In this document: in pieces, positions 29,570 through 38,118 of the stretch | Layout of the letters: each line of letters begins with the position of its first letter | Position numbering within the stretch: the stretch's first letter is position 1 | NCBI GenBank assembly: GCA_945907045.1 | Contig: CAMDSH010000001.1 | Location: 1 to 64,000 of the forward strand | DNA from: Rhizobium sp. Q54 | GTDB taxonomy: Bacteria > Pseudomonadota > Alphaproteobacteria > Rhizobiales > Xanthobacteraceae | Direction of reading: 5' to 3' | DNA: 64,000 nucleotides | The notes under the pieces: generated by a model | Databases searched by the model: none | Told to the model about the DNA's origin: nothing | Seen by the model: only the letters and a program-made list of their open reading frames with translations | Program-made: the position numbers and the translations under genes

Positions 29570-30603
29570 GCCAGACGACCGGCGCGAATTGGTCCCGGCC
29601 GGCTTCGCTTCTTGCCGGTCTTTTTTTCATTGCCACGTTTCCGGCCATCGCCGACGCGCCACGCCCGGTCGGGCCGCCGGTTGCGATCGAGATACGCGCG
29701 ACGCCGATCGCCTCGTTCGATAATCGCGATGCCTCGCGCCGGCAATTCGGCTCGCTGGAATTCCGCGGCGGATTGGTTCTCACGTCGAGCGACAAGGATT
29801 TCGGCGGTATTTCCGCGATCCGTATCGCCGCCGACGGCGCGAACTTCATTTCCCTTTCGGACAAGGGCCGCTGGCTGCGCGGCCGCATCGTTTATGAGGA
29901 AGCCCGCCCAGCCGGCATCGCCAACGCTGAAATGGCGCCGATTCTGGGACCCGACGGGCGTCCGCTCAGCGAGCGCGGGTGGTTCGATACCGAATCTCTC
30001 GCCGATGACGGCGGCACGCTTTATGTCGGCATCGAGCGCGTCAACGAGATCGTTCGCTTCGACTACGCGCGCGACGGATTGCTGGCGCGCGGCCAGCCGG
30101 TCGCGGCGCCGCCCGATATCAAGAGTTTTCCCTACAACAGGGGGTTGGAGGCGCTGGTGTTCGTGCCGCGCGGCTCGCCGCTCGCCGGCACGCTGATTGC
30201 CATTTCGGAACGCGCGCTCGACAAGGATGGAAACATCCGCGCTTTCATGATCGGCGGAATGACCCCGGGCGCTTTCAGCGTCAAACGAAGCGACGACTAC
30301 GACATCAGTGATGCGGCGCTGCTGCCAGGCGGCGATCTGCTGCTGCTGGAGCGGCATTACTCGATCGCGCGCGGCGTCGCCATGCGGATGCGGCGCATCG
30401 CGCAGAAAAACGTGCGGCCGGGCGCGCTGGTCGATGGCCAGGTGCTGGTCGAGGCTGATCTCGGATTTCAGATCGACAACATGGAAGGCCTCGCGGTCCA
30501 TCGCACGGCGCAGGGCGAGGTCGTGCTCACGCTGGTGTCGGATGATAATTTCTCCGCCATCCAGCGCACGATATTGCTGCAGTTCACGCTGCTGGAGCCA
30601 TAA
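29566..30603 (+). CDS. Secreted esterase-like-activity-of-phytase family protein
   Basis: 345 residues from a GTG overlapping the cobT stop. An N-terminal signal peptide ([20 protein letters not shown]) exports it. The rest is a predicted beta-propeller matching the 'esterase-like activity of phytase' family ([54 protein letters not shown]). Biochemical activity in this family is poorly known; a phosphoesterase role is only suggested by name. It is translationally coupled to cobT and ends ahead of the rpmB terminator. Similar genes often sit between cobT and rpmB in Rhizobiales. Confidence 0.82.
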   Translation: MSQTTGANWSRPASLLAGLFFIATFPAIADAPRPVGPPVAIEIRATPIASFDNRDASRRQFGSLEFRGGLVLTSSDKDFGGISAIRIAADGANFISLSDKGRWLRGRIVYEEARPAGIANAEMAPILGPDGRPLSERGWFDTESLADDGGTLYVGIERVNEIVRFDYARDGLLARGQPVAAPPDIKSFPYNRGLEALVFVPRGSPLAGTLIAISERALDKDGNIRAFMIGGMTPGAFSVKRSDDYDISDAALLPGGDLLLLERHYSIARGVAMRMRRIAQKNVRPGALVDGQVLVEADLGFQIDNMEGLAVHRTAQGEVVLTLVSDDNFSAIQRTILLQFTLLEP

Positions 30604-30611
30604 CCGCCCGC

Positions 30612-30643
30612 TTAAAAAGCAAAAGGCCGGGACGAACCCGGCC
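30612..30643 (-). terminator. Rho-independent terminator of rpmB
   Basis: Stem GGCCGGG / CCCGGCC (30625-30643) with a five-base loop. Read on the minus strand it is followed by TTTTGCTTTTT. It lies 28 bases after the rpmB stop; on the plus strand it could also slow transcripts from the esterase gene. Confidence 0.85.
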
Positions 30644-30670
30644 ATGATGCAATTTCGCTGGCGTCTTGAA

Positions 30671-30961
30671 TTACGCAGCTTCGCCCAATTTTTTGACGAT
30701 CTGGCGCTTGAGTTCGAGCACCTTGGGCGCCAGCTGGGTGTCGTCGGCCTTCATCAGGAAGGCATCGAACCCGCCGCGATGGTCCACGGTCTTGAGCGCA
30801 TTGGCTGAAATCCGCAGGCGGAACGAGCGGCCGAGCGCGTCCGAAATAAGCGTGACGTTGCGCAGGTTCGGGAAGAACCGCCGCTTGGTCTTGTGATTGG
30901 AATGGCTGACCTTATGGCCCACCTGGGGCCGCTTGCCGGTCAGGTCGCAGCGAAACGCCAT
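30671..30961 (-). CDS. rpmB: 50S ribosomal protein L28
   Basis: 96 residues from the ATG at 30961 ([20 protein letters not shown]). L28 is a structural protein near the E site of the large subunit. The [19 protein letters not shown] segment and [15 protein letters not shown] are diagnostic. The usual MSRRCELTGK start is replaced by [10 protein letters not shown], typical of Rhizobiales with a ~20-residue C-terminal extension. A longer in-frame start at 31015 adds an atypical leader and is rejected. Single gene with its own terminator. Confidence 0.96.
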   Translation of the reverse strand: MAFRCDLTGKRPQVGHKVSHSNHKTKRRFFPNLRNVTLISDALGRSFRLRISANALKTVDHRGGFDAFLMKADDTQLAPKVLELKRQIVKKLGEAA

Positions 30962-31321
30962 GACTAAAACCCTCGAAATGCAGGCGCGGATGAGCGCCAA
31001 TCCTTGATCGATCATCGTTTGAAGACGGCGGACGTATAGTGGACGGGCCCCGCAGGCGTCAAGCTAACGAAGCTGCCAATGAGGCCGAAAGGGCTGTTCC
31101 GGCGGCCTTAAGGACCTCCCAAGGCAGGCATCACATAATCGACTCAATCCCGCTCGACAGAGAAACCTCGATTAGCCGTCTTAAATCCACAATGACCGGA
31201 CATGTTTCGTCCCCGTCCCCCGCTGACGTGGCGATTTTCACTGCCGGTTATATATAGTGCCCGGAATCACTTAAGACGGGATGCGCGGGCGCCGGTCCGA
31301 TCAAGGGCTGAGCGCTTGCCG
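30962..31321. other. Divergent intergenic region, rpmB / DUF3108 gene
   Basis: About 360 bases without a supported gene. It should hold the rpmB promoter (minus) and the promoter of the DUF3108 gene (plus). An AT-rich block GGTTATATATAGTG at about 31246-31259 stands out against the GC-rich background and could serve as a -10 region in either direction; no matching -35 is clear. Confidence 0.5.
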
Positions 31322-32203
31322 ATGCAAGGAAGCGAATTCGTGTTGGCACGGTCCCGGCAAATTCTTCGATCGGCGGTTCTGTTCGCCGTTGCCTTGGGCG
31401 CGTGCGAAGGCGTTTGCGTTGTCGCGGCGCAAGCCCAGGGCAAGCTTGAGGCGCAATACACCGCCTCGCTCGCCGGCGTCACGCTCGGCAAGGGAACCTG
31501 GATCGTCGACATCGGCGATACGCAATACACCGCGGCGGCGAGCGGCTCGACCAGCGGCCTGCTGAAAATTTTCACCAGCGGTCAAGGCACCGGTGCCGCG
31601 CGCGGCGTTCTTTCCGCGGCCGGCCAGCCGATGGCGTCGAGCTACGCCGCCAGCGTCAAGCTCGACAAGAAAACCGACGAAGTGCGCATGAGCGTCAACG
31701 GCGGTGTGGTGAAGGAATTCCGCGTCGAGCCGCCGGTGACAGCCGATCCCGAGCGCATCCCTATCACCGAGGCGGAGCGCCGCGGCGTCATGGATCCGAT
31801 GACCGCCTCGCTGGTGCGCATGCCCGGCAACGGCAGCCCGATGGTTCCGGAGGCTTGTCAGCGCACGCTGTCGATTTTCGACGGGCGCATGCGCTACGAC
31901 CTGAAAATGTCGTTCAAGCGCATGGAAAACGTGAAGGCCGACAAGGGCTATCAGGGACCGGTGATCGTCTGCGCCGTGCACTTTGCCCCCATCGCCGGTT
32001 TCATTCCGAGCCGGGCGGCGATCAAATACCTCACAGATTTGCGCGAGGCGGAATCCTGGCTGGCGCCCGTCGCCGGCACGCGCGTGCTGGTGCCTTTCCG
32101 CGTACAGGTCCCGACGCCGCTCGGGCTGGCGGTGCTCGAAGCCACCCATTTCGTTTCGGTGCCGCAGCCGGTGCGAGCCGGCGTCCCGACAAAAACGCAG
32201 TAA
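31322..32203 (+). CDS. Exported DUF3108 domain protein
   Basis: About 293 residues from the ATG at 31322 (MQGSEFVLARSRQILRSAVL), with AGGA-like purines weak; a TTG 18 bases later is an alternative start. The N-terminus is a signal peptide ending near CVVAAQAQG. The mature part is a beta-rich DUF3108 domain (AQYTASLAGVTLGKGTWIVDI, FKRMENVKADKGYQGPVIVC). Members are periplasmic or outer-membrane-associated in Alphaproteobacteria; function unknown. It stands alone, 300 bases before the helicase gene. Confidence 0.82.
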   Translation: MQGSEFVLARSRQILRSAVLFAVALGACEGVCVVAAQAQGKLEAQYTASLAGVTLGKGTWIVDIGDTQYTAAASGSTSGLLKIFTSGQGTGAARGVLSAAGQPMASSYAASVKLDKKTDEVRMSVNGGVVKEFRVEPPVTADPERIPITEAERRGVMDPMTASLVRMPGNGSPMVPEACQRTLSIFDGRMRYDLKMSFKRMENVKADKGYQGPVIVCAVHFAPIAGFIPSRAAIKYLTDLREAESWLAPVAGTRVLVPFRVQVPTPLGLAVLEATHFVSVPQPVRAGVPTKTQ

Positions 32204-32500
32204 ACTGCAACGGCCCCGCTTGACTCCGGGGGGCGGATGCACTCCCGGCGCGCCGTTAACGTTTATCGTCTGCTAACGCGCAGGCATCACGTCCCCGACA
32301 CCCTATCTTGTGCCAGCGCCGCGCGCGCAAGCCAGATATCGCCGTGAACGAAACTCAACAGGCCCCGAGTCAGCGATTCGGGCGTGTTTCGTTCCAGACT
32401 CGTTCCAGACGTTAATCGCGAGCTTTCCGTCCGTCGCATTGTGATACAGAAAGCCTCCCGGACGAGGCCCTGCGAGCCTCTCCGCCAGCCCGGACACTTG
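32204..32500. other. Intergenic region before the Suv3-like helicase
   Basis: About 297 bases. No gene is supported. The helicase frame is open back to 32384, but the protein family starts near the ATG at 32501, so 32384-32500 is probably leader. A near-direct repeat CGTTCCAGA occurs at about 32390 and 32401. No clear promoter hexamers were identified. Confidence 0.5.
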
Positions 32501-35500
32501 ATGGCACTCTCGTTTTCCCCGTCGCCGCCCCGCGCGCCCCGCGCCCGCGGGGCCGGCGTAACCGCCGTGTTGGGGCCGACCAACACCGGCAAGACGCACC
32601 TCGCCATTGAGCGAATGCTGGCGCATTCGTCCGGCATGATTGGGCTGCCGCTGCGCCTGCTGGCGCGCGAGGTCTACAACAAGGTCGCCGAGCGGGCGGG
32701 CAAAGACGCCGTCGCGCTCATCACCGGCGAGGAGAAGATCAAGCCGCCGCATGCGCGGTATTGGGTTTCCACCGTCGAGGCGATGCCGCGCGATCTCGAT
32801 GTCGCCTTTATCGCCATCGACGAGGTCCAGCTCGGCGCGGATTTCGAGCGCGGACATGTTTTCACCGACCGCCTGCTCAACATGCGCGCGCGCGAGGAGA
32901 CGCTGGTGCTCGGCGCCGCCACCATGCGGCCGATGGTGGAGAAATTGCTGCCGGGCGCGCACATCGTCAGCCGCCCGCGGCTCTCGCTGCTCACGTTTGC
33001 CGGCGAGAAAAAGCTTACCCGGCTGCCGCGCCGCTCGGCCATCGTCGCGTTCTCCGCCGATGAGGTCTACGCCATCGCCGAATTGATCCGCCGCCAGCGC
33101 GGCGGCGCGGCGGTGGTGCTCGGCGCGCTTTCACCGCGCACCCGCAATGCGCAGGTCGCGCTGTTTCAATCCGGCGATGTCGATTACCTCGTCGCGACGG
33201 ACGCCGTCGGCATGGGTCTCAATCTCGACGTCGATCACGTCGCCTTTGCCTCCGACCGCAAGTTCGACGGCTACCAGTTCCGCAAGCTCAATCCGGCGGA
33301 GCTGGCGCAGATTGCCGGGCGCGCCGGCCGCGCCATGCGCGACGGAACATTCGGCACGACCGGGCGCTGCCCGCCGTTCGAGCCCGAATTGGTGCAGGCG
33401 CTGGAGAGCCACAACTTCGAGCCGATCCGTCTGCTGCAATGGCGCAACACGCAGCTCGATTTCTCCTCCATCGGCGCCCTGCAAGCCTCGTTGGCGGCTA
33501 GCCCAACTGAGAGCGGGCTGACGCGCGCGCCGGTTGGCGAGGACATATTGGTCCTCGAACATGCCACGCGTGACGAGGATGTGCGCGCGATCGCGACTGC
33601 GCCGAAAGCCATCGAGCGGTTGTGGGAGGTCTGCCAGGTTCCCGATTATCGCAAAATCGCGCCGGCCACCCATGCCGAACTGGCTGTCACCCTCTATGGA
33701 TTCCTTTGCCGGGAGGGTAAAGTCCCGGATGACTGGTTTGCCCGTCAGGTGGCGCAAGCTGATCGCACCGACGGCGACATCGACACGCTCTCCAACAGGA
33801 TCGCGCATGTTCGTACCTGGACCTTTGCGGCAAACCGTCCCGATTGGCTGGCGGATCCGGAACATTGGCAGGGCGTTACGCGCGCGGTCGAAGACAAGCT
33901 CTCCGATGCTTTGCACGAGCGCCTGTCCGAGCGTTTCGTCGATCGCCGCACCAGCGTCTTGATGCGGCGGCTGCGAGAGAACACCATCTTGGAAACTGAA
34001 ATTGGGAAAACGGGCGAAGTGGTGGTCGAAGGCCATGTGATTGGCCGGCTCGACGGCTTCATGTTCGCGCCCGATGCGGCGGCTGCAGGCTCCGAGGCGA
34101 AAGCGCTCAACGCCGCCGCGCAAAAGGCGCTGGCCGGCGAAATCGATGCGCGCGCTACCAAGCTCTCCCAGGCGTCGAACGATCAGATCGTGCTCGCGGG
34201 CGATGGCGCCATCCGCTGGGTCGGCGACGCGGTCGGCAAGCTCACCGCGGGCGACGAAGTGTTGCGCCCGCGCGTGCGCATTCTTGCCGACGATCATCTC
34301 ACCGGTCCCTCGCGCGATGCCGTTCAGGTGCGGCTCGATCTGTGGCTCAAGACTCACATCGAGAAGCTGCTGGCTCCGTTGTTTGCGCTCACCGCCGCCG
34401 AGGACATCACCGGCATGGCGCGCGGGGTTGCCTTCCAGCTGGTCGAAGCGCTTGGCGTGCTGGAGCGGCAGAAGGTCTCGGAGGAAGTCAAAGGCCTCGA
34501 CCAGCCGTCGCGCGCGACGCTGCGCAAATACGGCGTGCGCTTCGGCGCCTACCACATTTACGTGCCGGGGCTGCTCAAGCCGGGTCCGCGCGCGCTGGCG
34601 ACGCAGCTTTGGGCGCTCAAGCATCACGGGCCCGAGGTCAAAGGCGTCGATGTATTGCTGCAAGTGGCGGCCAGCGGACGCACGTCGATCCCGGTCGATA
34701 AGGAAACGCCGAAGGCGCTTTACAGGACCGCCGGATACCGCGTGTGCGGCGAGCGCGCGGTGCGCGTCGATATTCTCGAACGGCTTGCCGACTTGATCCG
34801 TCCGGCGCTGGCCTGGCGCGAAGGCGCACCCGGCGAGAAGCCGGCGGGCGCCATCGAAGGCGGCGGCTTTATCGTGAGCACGGCGATGACGTCGCTTTCC
34901 GGCGCATCGGGCGAGGACTTCGCATCGATCCTGCGCGCGCTCGGCTACCGCATGGAGCGGCGGCCAAAACCGGCGGAAACGCCTGCGGCACCGGCGGAAA
35001 CCACAGCTACGGATACTGCTCCGGCGGCTGAATCGGAATCGCAATCGCTGCTGCCGCAAATGGAACTCTCGCCCTCTCTCGAAGCGCCGGTTGAACCTTC
35101 GATTGCGCCGGAAGCCAGCGCACCTGTTGCCGAAGCTTCCGCCGAAACCGCGCCGAAAACCGAGACCGCTGCTGACCCGGCGTTGATCGAGGTCTGGCGT
35201 CCCGGCGGACGATCCGAAACACGCCGTCAGCGCCGTCCCCACAAGAGCGCGGCGCAATCTTCTACTGAAGCCGCCACCGCTGGCGCGGAAGCGCCCGCGT
35301 CAGGCGATGCACCGGCAACGGCTTCGGGCGAACCCGGCGACAAGCCGGAACACAAGCGCAGCCGCCGTCCGCGCCGTCACCGGCAGAAGCGTCCCGAGCA
35401 ATCCGGCGGCGCTGAGCAGCAAGCGGGTGCAGAACAGCAGGCGAAGCCCGAGCAGCAAGGCCGTCACAAACACCAGGGACGGCCGGAACGCGATCGCGGC

Positions 35501-35635
35501 GGGCGCGGTGACACCAATAAGCAGCGCGCACCGGCGCGCGAGCGGCGCGAGAAGGTGGCGGATCCCAATTCGCCTTTCGCCAAGCTCGCGGCGCTCAAGC
35601 AGCAGCTCGAGGCCAATGCCAAAGAACGGCGCTGA
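32501..35635 (+). CDS. Suv3-like DExH RNA helicase with long charged C-terminal tail
   Basis: 1044 residues from the ATG at 32501. The helicase core resembles mitochondrial Suv3: Walker A GPTNTGKT (residues 25-32), DExH-type AIDEVQLG, and motif VI QIAGRAGRAMRDGTFG. A Suv3 C-terminal domain follows (VTRAVEDKLSDALHERLSERF). The last ~190 residues are low complexity: an Ala/Glu/Pro-rich acidic part, then a Lys/Arg/Gln-rich part (HKRSRRPRRHRQKRPEQ), likely an RNA- or partner-binding disordered tail. Such proteins are common in Rhizobiales beside an S4 protein and fdxA. A role in RNA turnover is inferred. Confidence 0.9.
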   Translation: MALSFSPSPPRAPRARGAGVTAVLGPTNTGKTHLAIERMLAHSSGMIGLPLRLLAREVYNKVAERAGKDAVALITGEEKIKPPHARYWVSTVEAMPRDLDVAFIAIDEVQLGADFERGHVFTDRLLNMRAREETLVLGAATMRPMVEKLLPGAHIVSRPRLSLLTFAGEKKLTRLPRRSAIVAFSADEVYAIAELIRRQRGGAAVVLGALSPRTRNAQVALFQSGDVDYLVATDAVGMGLNLDVDHVAFASDRKFDGYQFRKLNPAELAQIAGRAGRAMRDGTFGTTGRCPPFEPELVQALESHNFEPIRLLQWRNTQLDFSSIGALQASLAASPTESGLTRAPVGEDILVLEHATRDEDVRAIATAPKAIERLWEVCQVPDYRKIAPATHAELAVTLYGFLCREGKVPDDWFARQVAQADRTDGDIDTLSNRIAHVRTWTFAANRPDWLADPEHWQGVTRAVEDKLSDALHERLSERFVDRRTSVLMRRLRENTILETEIGKTGEVVVEGHVIGRLDGFMFAPDAAAAGSEAKALNAAAQKALAGEIDARATKLSQASNDQIVLAGDGAIRWVGDAVGKLTAGDEVLRPRVRILADDHLTGPSRDAVQVRLDLWLKTHIEKLLAPLFALTAAEDITGMARGVAFQLVEALGVLERQKVSEEVKGLDQPSRATLRKYGVRFGAYHIYVPGLLKPGPRALATQLWALKHHGPEVKGVDVLLQVAASGRTSIPVDKETPKALYRTAGYRVCGERAVRVDILERLADLIRPALAWREGAPGEKPAGAIEGGGFIVSTAMTSLSGASGEDFASILRALGYRMERRPKPAETPAAPAETTATDTAPAAESESQSLLPQMELSPSLEAPVEPSIAPEASAPVAEASAETAPKTETAADPALIEVWRPGGRSETRRQRRPHKSAAQSSTEAATAGAEAPASGDAPATASGEPGDKPEHKRSRRPRRHRQKRPEQSGGAEQQAGAEQQAKPEQQGRHKHQGRPERDRGGRGDTNKQRAPARERREKVADPNSPFAKLAALKQQLEANAKERR

Positions 35636-35644
35636 CGGGCGGCG

Positions 35645-35953
35645 TTGACCCCCTTGGTCCCCCCGGAAACTTTGGACCGGCAGCGCATCGATAAATGGTT
35701 GTGGCATGCCCGCATTGTGCGAACGCGTAGTGCCGCCACTGCTCTGACAGCTGCGGGTCATGTCCGCCTCAACGGGCAGCGCATCCTTGCGGCAAGCCAT
35801 AACGTGGGCGTTGGCGATGTGGTGACGCTTGCGCTCGACCGCTCGGTGCGGGTGGTGAAGGTCGCCGGTTTTGCGGAACGGCGTGGCGCATCGGATGCGG
35901 CGCGCGCGCTGTATCAGGATTTGACCGCCACCGGTGGCCCGCCGCCGATATAG
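35645..35953 (+). CDS. S4-domain RNA-binding protein (Hsp15/HslR type)
   Basis: Up to 102 residues. The S4 fold is clear: RQRIDKWLWHARIVRTRSAATAL, given in part as RIDKWLWHARIVRTRS, then GHVRLNGQRILAASHNVGVGDVV. Hsp15 binds stalled 50S subunits carrying nascent chain-tRNA. There is no ATG; the frame begins with a TTG at 35645, with other in-frame TTGs at 35654 and 35672, so the start is uncertain by up to nine residues. It follows the helicase stop by nine bases and is probably in the same operon as helicase and fdxA. Confidence 0.85.
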   Translation: MTPLVPPETLDRQRIDKWLWHARIVRTRSAATALTAAGHVRLNGQRILAASHNVGVGDVVTLALDRSVRVVKVAGFAERRGASDAARALYQDLTATGGPPPI

Positions 35954-36042
35954 ACCAGCAATTCCGCCTCGCGTCCCTTGCGTGGTGGTATCCCTTGCGT
36001 TAGGGACGCGCGAAATCTAAGCGCCTTCTCGTGGAGTGCCGG

Positions 36043-36378
36043 ATGACCTACGTCGTCAATGAAAGCTGCATCAAGTGCAAGCTCATGGATTGCGTCGAGG
36101 TGTGTCCGGTCGACTGCTTCTACGAAGGCGCCAACATGCTGATCATCCACCCGGACGAATGCATCGACTGCGGCGTCTGCGAACCGGAATGCCCGGTGGA
36201 GGCGATCAAGCCGGATACCGAGCCCGGTCTGGAAAAATGGCTGGGAATTAACGCCGAATACGCGAAAATCTGGCCGAACATCACGATCAAGAGGGAGCCG
36301 CCCGCCGATTCGAAGGACTGGGAGGGGGTCGCGGGCAAAGAGAAATACTTTTCTCCGGAGCCCGGCGAGGGCGACTGA
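36043..36378 (+). CDS. fdxA: Seven-iron ferredoxin FdxA
   Basis: 111 residues from the ATG at 36043, with GGAG nine bases upstream. [20 protein letters not shown] is the typical opening. [17 protein letters not shown] supplies the [3Fe-4S] ligands and [15 protein letters not shown] the [4Fe-4S] cluster. The remaining ~55 residues ([19 protein letters not shown]) wrap the cluster domain. Acts as an electron carrier in the cytosol; partners are unknown here. Conserved neighbour of the S4/helicase genes and of carD in Rhizobiales. Confidence 0.96.
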   Translation: MTYVVNESCIKCKLMDCVEVCPVDCFYEGANMLIIHPDECIDCGVCEPECPVEAIKPDTEPGLEKWLGINAEYAKIWPNITIKREPPADSKDWEGVAGKEKYFSPEPGEGD

Positions 36379-36419
36379 TTTTAGGCCGTTTTAGAGCGGC
36401 TTCCGGCCCTTCAGGGGCG

Positions 36420-36445
36420 GGAACTCGTGCCCACGGGCGGGCGTT
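36420..36445 (+). promoter_or_regulatory. EcfG/RpoE2-type general stress promoter candidate
   Basis: GGAAC at 36420-36424, 17-base spacer, CGTT at 36442-36445. This matches the alphaproteobacterial EcfG consensus GGAAC-N16/17-CGTT. It lies 42 bases after fdxA and 205-382 bases upstream of the two possible carD starts. Pattern match only; no expression evidence. Confidence 0.45.
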
Positions 36446-36511
36446 AACCCAGCGGCGAAAAATTTGCGCGTTTCGCAGGCCTGATTTGTCCTTTTGCACT
36501 GCCATAACGCT

Positions 36512-36539
36512 TTGATTTTGGCCGAAAATGTGCTATATG
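36512..36539 (+). promoter_or_regulatory. Sigma-70-like promoter candidate before carD
   Basis: TTGATT (36512-36517), 16-base spacer, TATATG (36534-36539) in an AT-rich stretch unlike its GC-rich surroundings. Transcription would begin near 36546, directly ahead of two hairpins. Confidence 0.4.
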
Positions 36540-36545
36540 TAGTTC

Positions 36546-36598
36546 TATAAGGCGAATAAGCGCCCGAAAGAACGCTCCCCGTGGGGAGCCTATTTTTT
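36546..36598 (+). ncRNA. Possible ~50-nt small RNA or attenuated leader of carD
   Basis: Downstream of the promoter candidate come a small hairpin GGCG-AATAAG-CGCC (36551-36564) and a strong hairpin GCTCCCC-GT-GGGGAGC (36574-36589), followed by CTATTTTTT (to 36598), a textbook intrinsic terminator. A transcript from the upstream promoter would be only ~50 bases. Alternatives: it is simply the terminator of fdxA (about 200 bases downstream of its stop) or an attenuator for carD. Confidence 0.4.
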
Positions 36599-36826
36599 CG
36601 GAGCCATTCCCGAGGGTCTTTCAGAGGGCGTGCAACCCACGCGTGAGCAGTGGCAGGAAAATCGCGTCAGAAAACGAAGAAGACCTCTTCCGGCGGAAGC
36701 CGGAGGAACAAAAAGTCCGCCGCGCCGCGGCGGACCTCGCAGGCCTCGCGTGGCAGTGCCCGCAGCGGGGTTCCCGTCGCCAAGACCGGCCGCCGCAAAG
36801 TGGCCGTTGAAGGAGTTTTGCCCGGA

Positions 36827-37399
36827 ATGACCATGAAGAAGACGACTCAACGTCAAGGCTTCAAGACCAACGAATTCATCGTCTATCCGGCCCACGGGGT
36901 TGGACAGATTCTGGCCATCGAGGAGCAGGAAGTCGCCGGCGCGAAGCTGGAGCTGTTCGTCATCAACTTCATCAAGGACAAGATGACGCTGCGCGTTCCC
37001 ACCGCCAAGATCGTCGCGGTCGGCATGCGCAAGCTCGCCGAACCGCCGGTGGTCAAGCGCGCTCTGGAAACGCTGAAGGGCCGCGCGCGCATCAAGCGCA
37101 CGATGTGGTCCCGCCGCGCGCAGGAATACGAAGCAAAGATCAATTCCGGCGACATCGTCGCCATCGCCGAAGTGGTGCGCGACCTGTTCCGCTCCGAGCA
37201 GCAGCCCGAGCAGTCCTACAGCGAACGGCAGCTCTATGAAGCCGCGCTCGACCGGCTCTCGCGCGAGATCGCGGCGGTGCAGAAGGTGACCGAGACCGAA
37301 GCGGTCAAGGAAATCGAAGCCGCGCTCGCCAAGGGCCCGCGCCGCGGTCCCAAGCCCGCCGAAGAGGCGGAAGCTGCGGCCGAGGACGAAGCCGCCTGA
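36827..37399 (+). CDS. carD: CarD-family transcriptional regulator
   Basis: 190 residues from the ATG at 36827, which has AAGGAG eleven bases upstream. The frame is open to a GTG at 36650, which would add 59 very basic, Ser-rich residues; relatives have Lys/Ala-rich N-termini of varied length, so the true start is unsure. The CarD_CdnL N-terminal Tudor-like RNA-polymerase-binding part is clear (FIVYPAHGVGQILAIEEQEV), then the helical DNA-binding part (RTMWSRRAQEYEAKINSGD, YSERQLYEAALDRLSREIA). CarD stabilises open complexes, notably at rRNA promoters. The tail is acidic. It ends just ahead of an intrinsic terminator. Confidence 0.92.
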   Translation: MTMKKTTQRQGFKTNEFIVYPAHGVGQILAIEEQEVAGAKLELFVINFIKDKMTLRVPTAKIVAVGMRKLAEPPVVKRALETLKGRARIKRTMWSRRAQEYEAKINSGDIVAIAEVVRDLFRSEQQPEQSYSERQLYEAALDRLSREIAAVQKVTETEAVKEIEAALAKGPRRGPKPAEEAEAAAEDEAA

Positions 37400-37426
37400 A
37401 AGGCGCCACACGCGAACGCTTAAACG

Positions 37427-37455
37427 AAAAGCCCGGCAGCGATGCCGGGCTTTTT
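37427..37455 (+). terminator. Intrinsic terminator after carD (probably bidirectional)
   Basis: Stem AAAGCCCGGCA-GCGA-TGCCGGGCTTT followed by TTGCTTTT on the plus strand. On the minus strand the A-rich left side provides a T tract for the convergent cytochrome b561 gene. Confidence 0.88.
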
Positions 37456-37477
37456 GCTTTTCAGCCGGTGCGTGCCG

Positions 37478-38035
37478 TTATTTTCCGCCGAGCGCCTTCG
37501 GCAGCATCCGTTGCAGCACGCCGTCGCGGCGGATGAAATAATGCTGGAGCGCGGCGGCGATGTGCAGCGCGACAATCGCCGCCACCGCCCAGCCGAGATA
37601 ACGATGCAGCACGAAAAGCTTTTCCGACAGCGGCTCATTCTTGCCGACGATCACCGGCAGTTCGAACAAGCCGAAGAACGGTACCGGCGCGCCGAAAGCC
37701 GAATGCCCGACATAACCGATGAGGGCCATCGCCAGCACCAGCAGGTAGAGCAATCCATGAACCGCCGAGGAAGCCGTGCGCTCCCAGGCTTTCAGCGTCG
37801 GATCGGGCGCGGGCGCGCCGGCGATCAGGCGGTAGGCGATGCGCAGCAGCATCAGGAACAGGATCAGTGCGCCGAACGACTTGTGCAGCATGAAGAGCCT
37901 GTTCTGCAGCGGCCCTTCGGGCGCATAGCCCATCGAGATTCCGATCGTGATCACCGACAGGACGCAGATCGCCACCAGCCAGTGCAGTGTTTTCGCGATG
38001 GTTGAATAGCCGCCGCTCAAAGTGCCGTAAGACAT
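37478..38035 (-). CDS. Cytochrome b561 family protein
   Basis: 185 residues with four transmembrane helices. Di-haem b-type cytochrome; ligand histidines are likely His18 (AKTLHWLVAICV), His51 (MLHKSFGAL), one in ASSAVHGLLYLL, and one in VLHRYLGWAVAAIVALHIAAAL. Typical of the bacterial CybB type that moves electrons from quinol to periplasmic acceptors or scavenges superoxide. No redox partner gene is adjacent. Convergent with carD with a shared hairpin between. Confidence 0.92.
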   Translation of the reverse strand: MSYGTLSGGYSTIAKTLHWLVAICVLSVITIGISMGYAPEGPLQNRLFMLHKSFGALILFLMLLRIAYRLIAGAPAPDPTLKAWERTASSAVHGLLYLLVLAMALIGYVGHSAFGAPVPFFGLFELPVIVGKNEPLSEKLFVLHRYLGWAVAAIVALHIAAALQHYFIRRDGVLQRMLPKALGGK

Positions 38036-38118
38036 CGTCGCCTCCGATGATTCCGCCGCCGAATTCGCGGCAGATCATGACCAACGCGCTATCTCGCGGC
38101 AAGGTCCGTGCGCGCGGC

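Noticed and set aside
33131-35257. Antisense open frame opposite the Suv3-like helicase
   Set aside because: Same reason: shadow of an intact, recognised gene.
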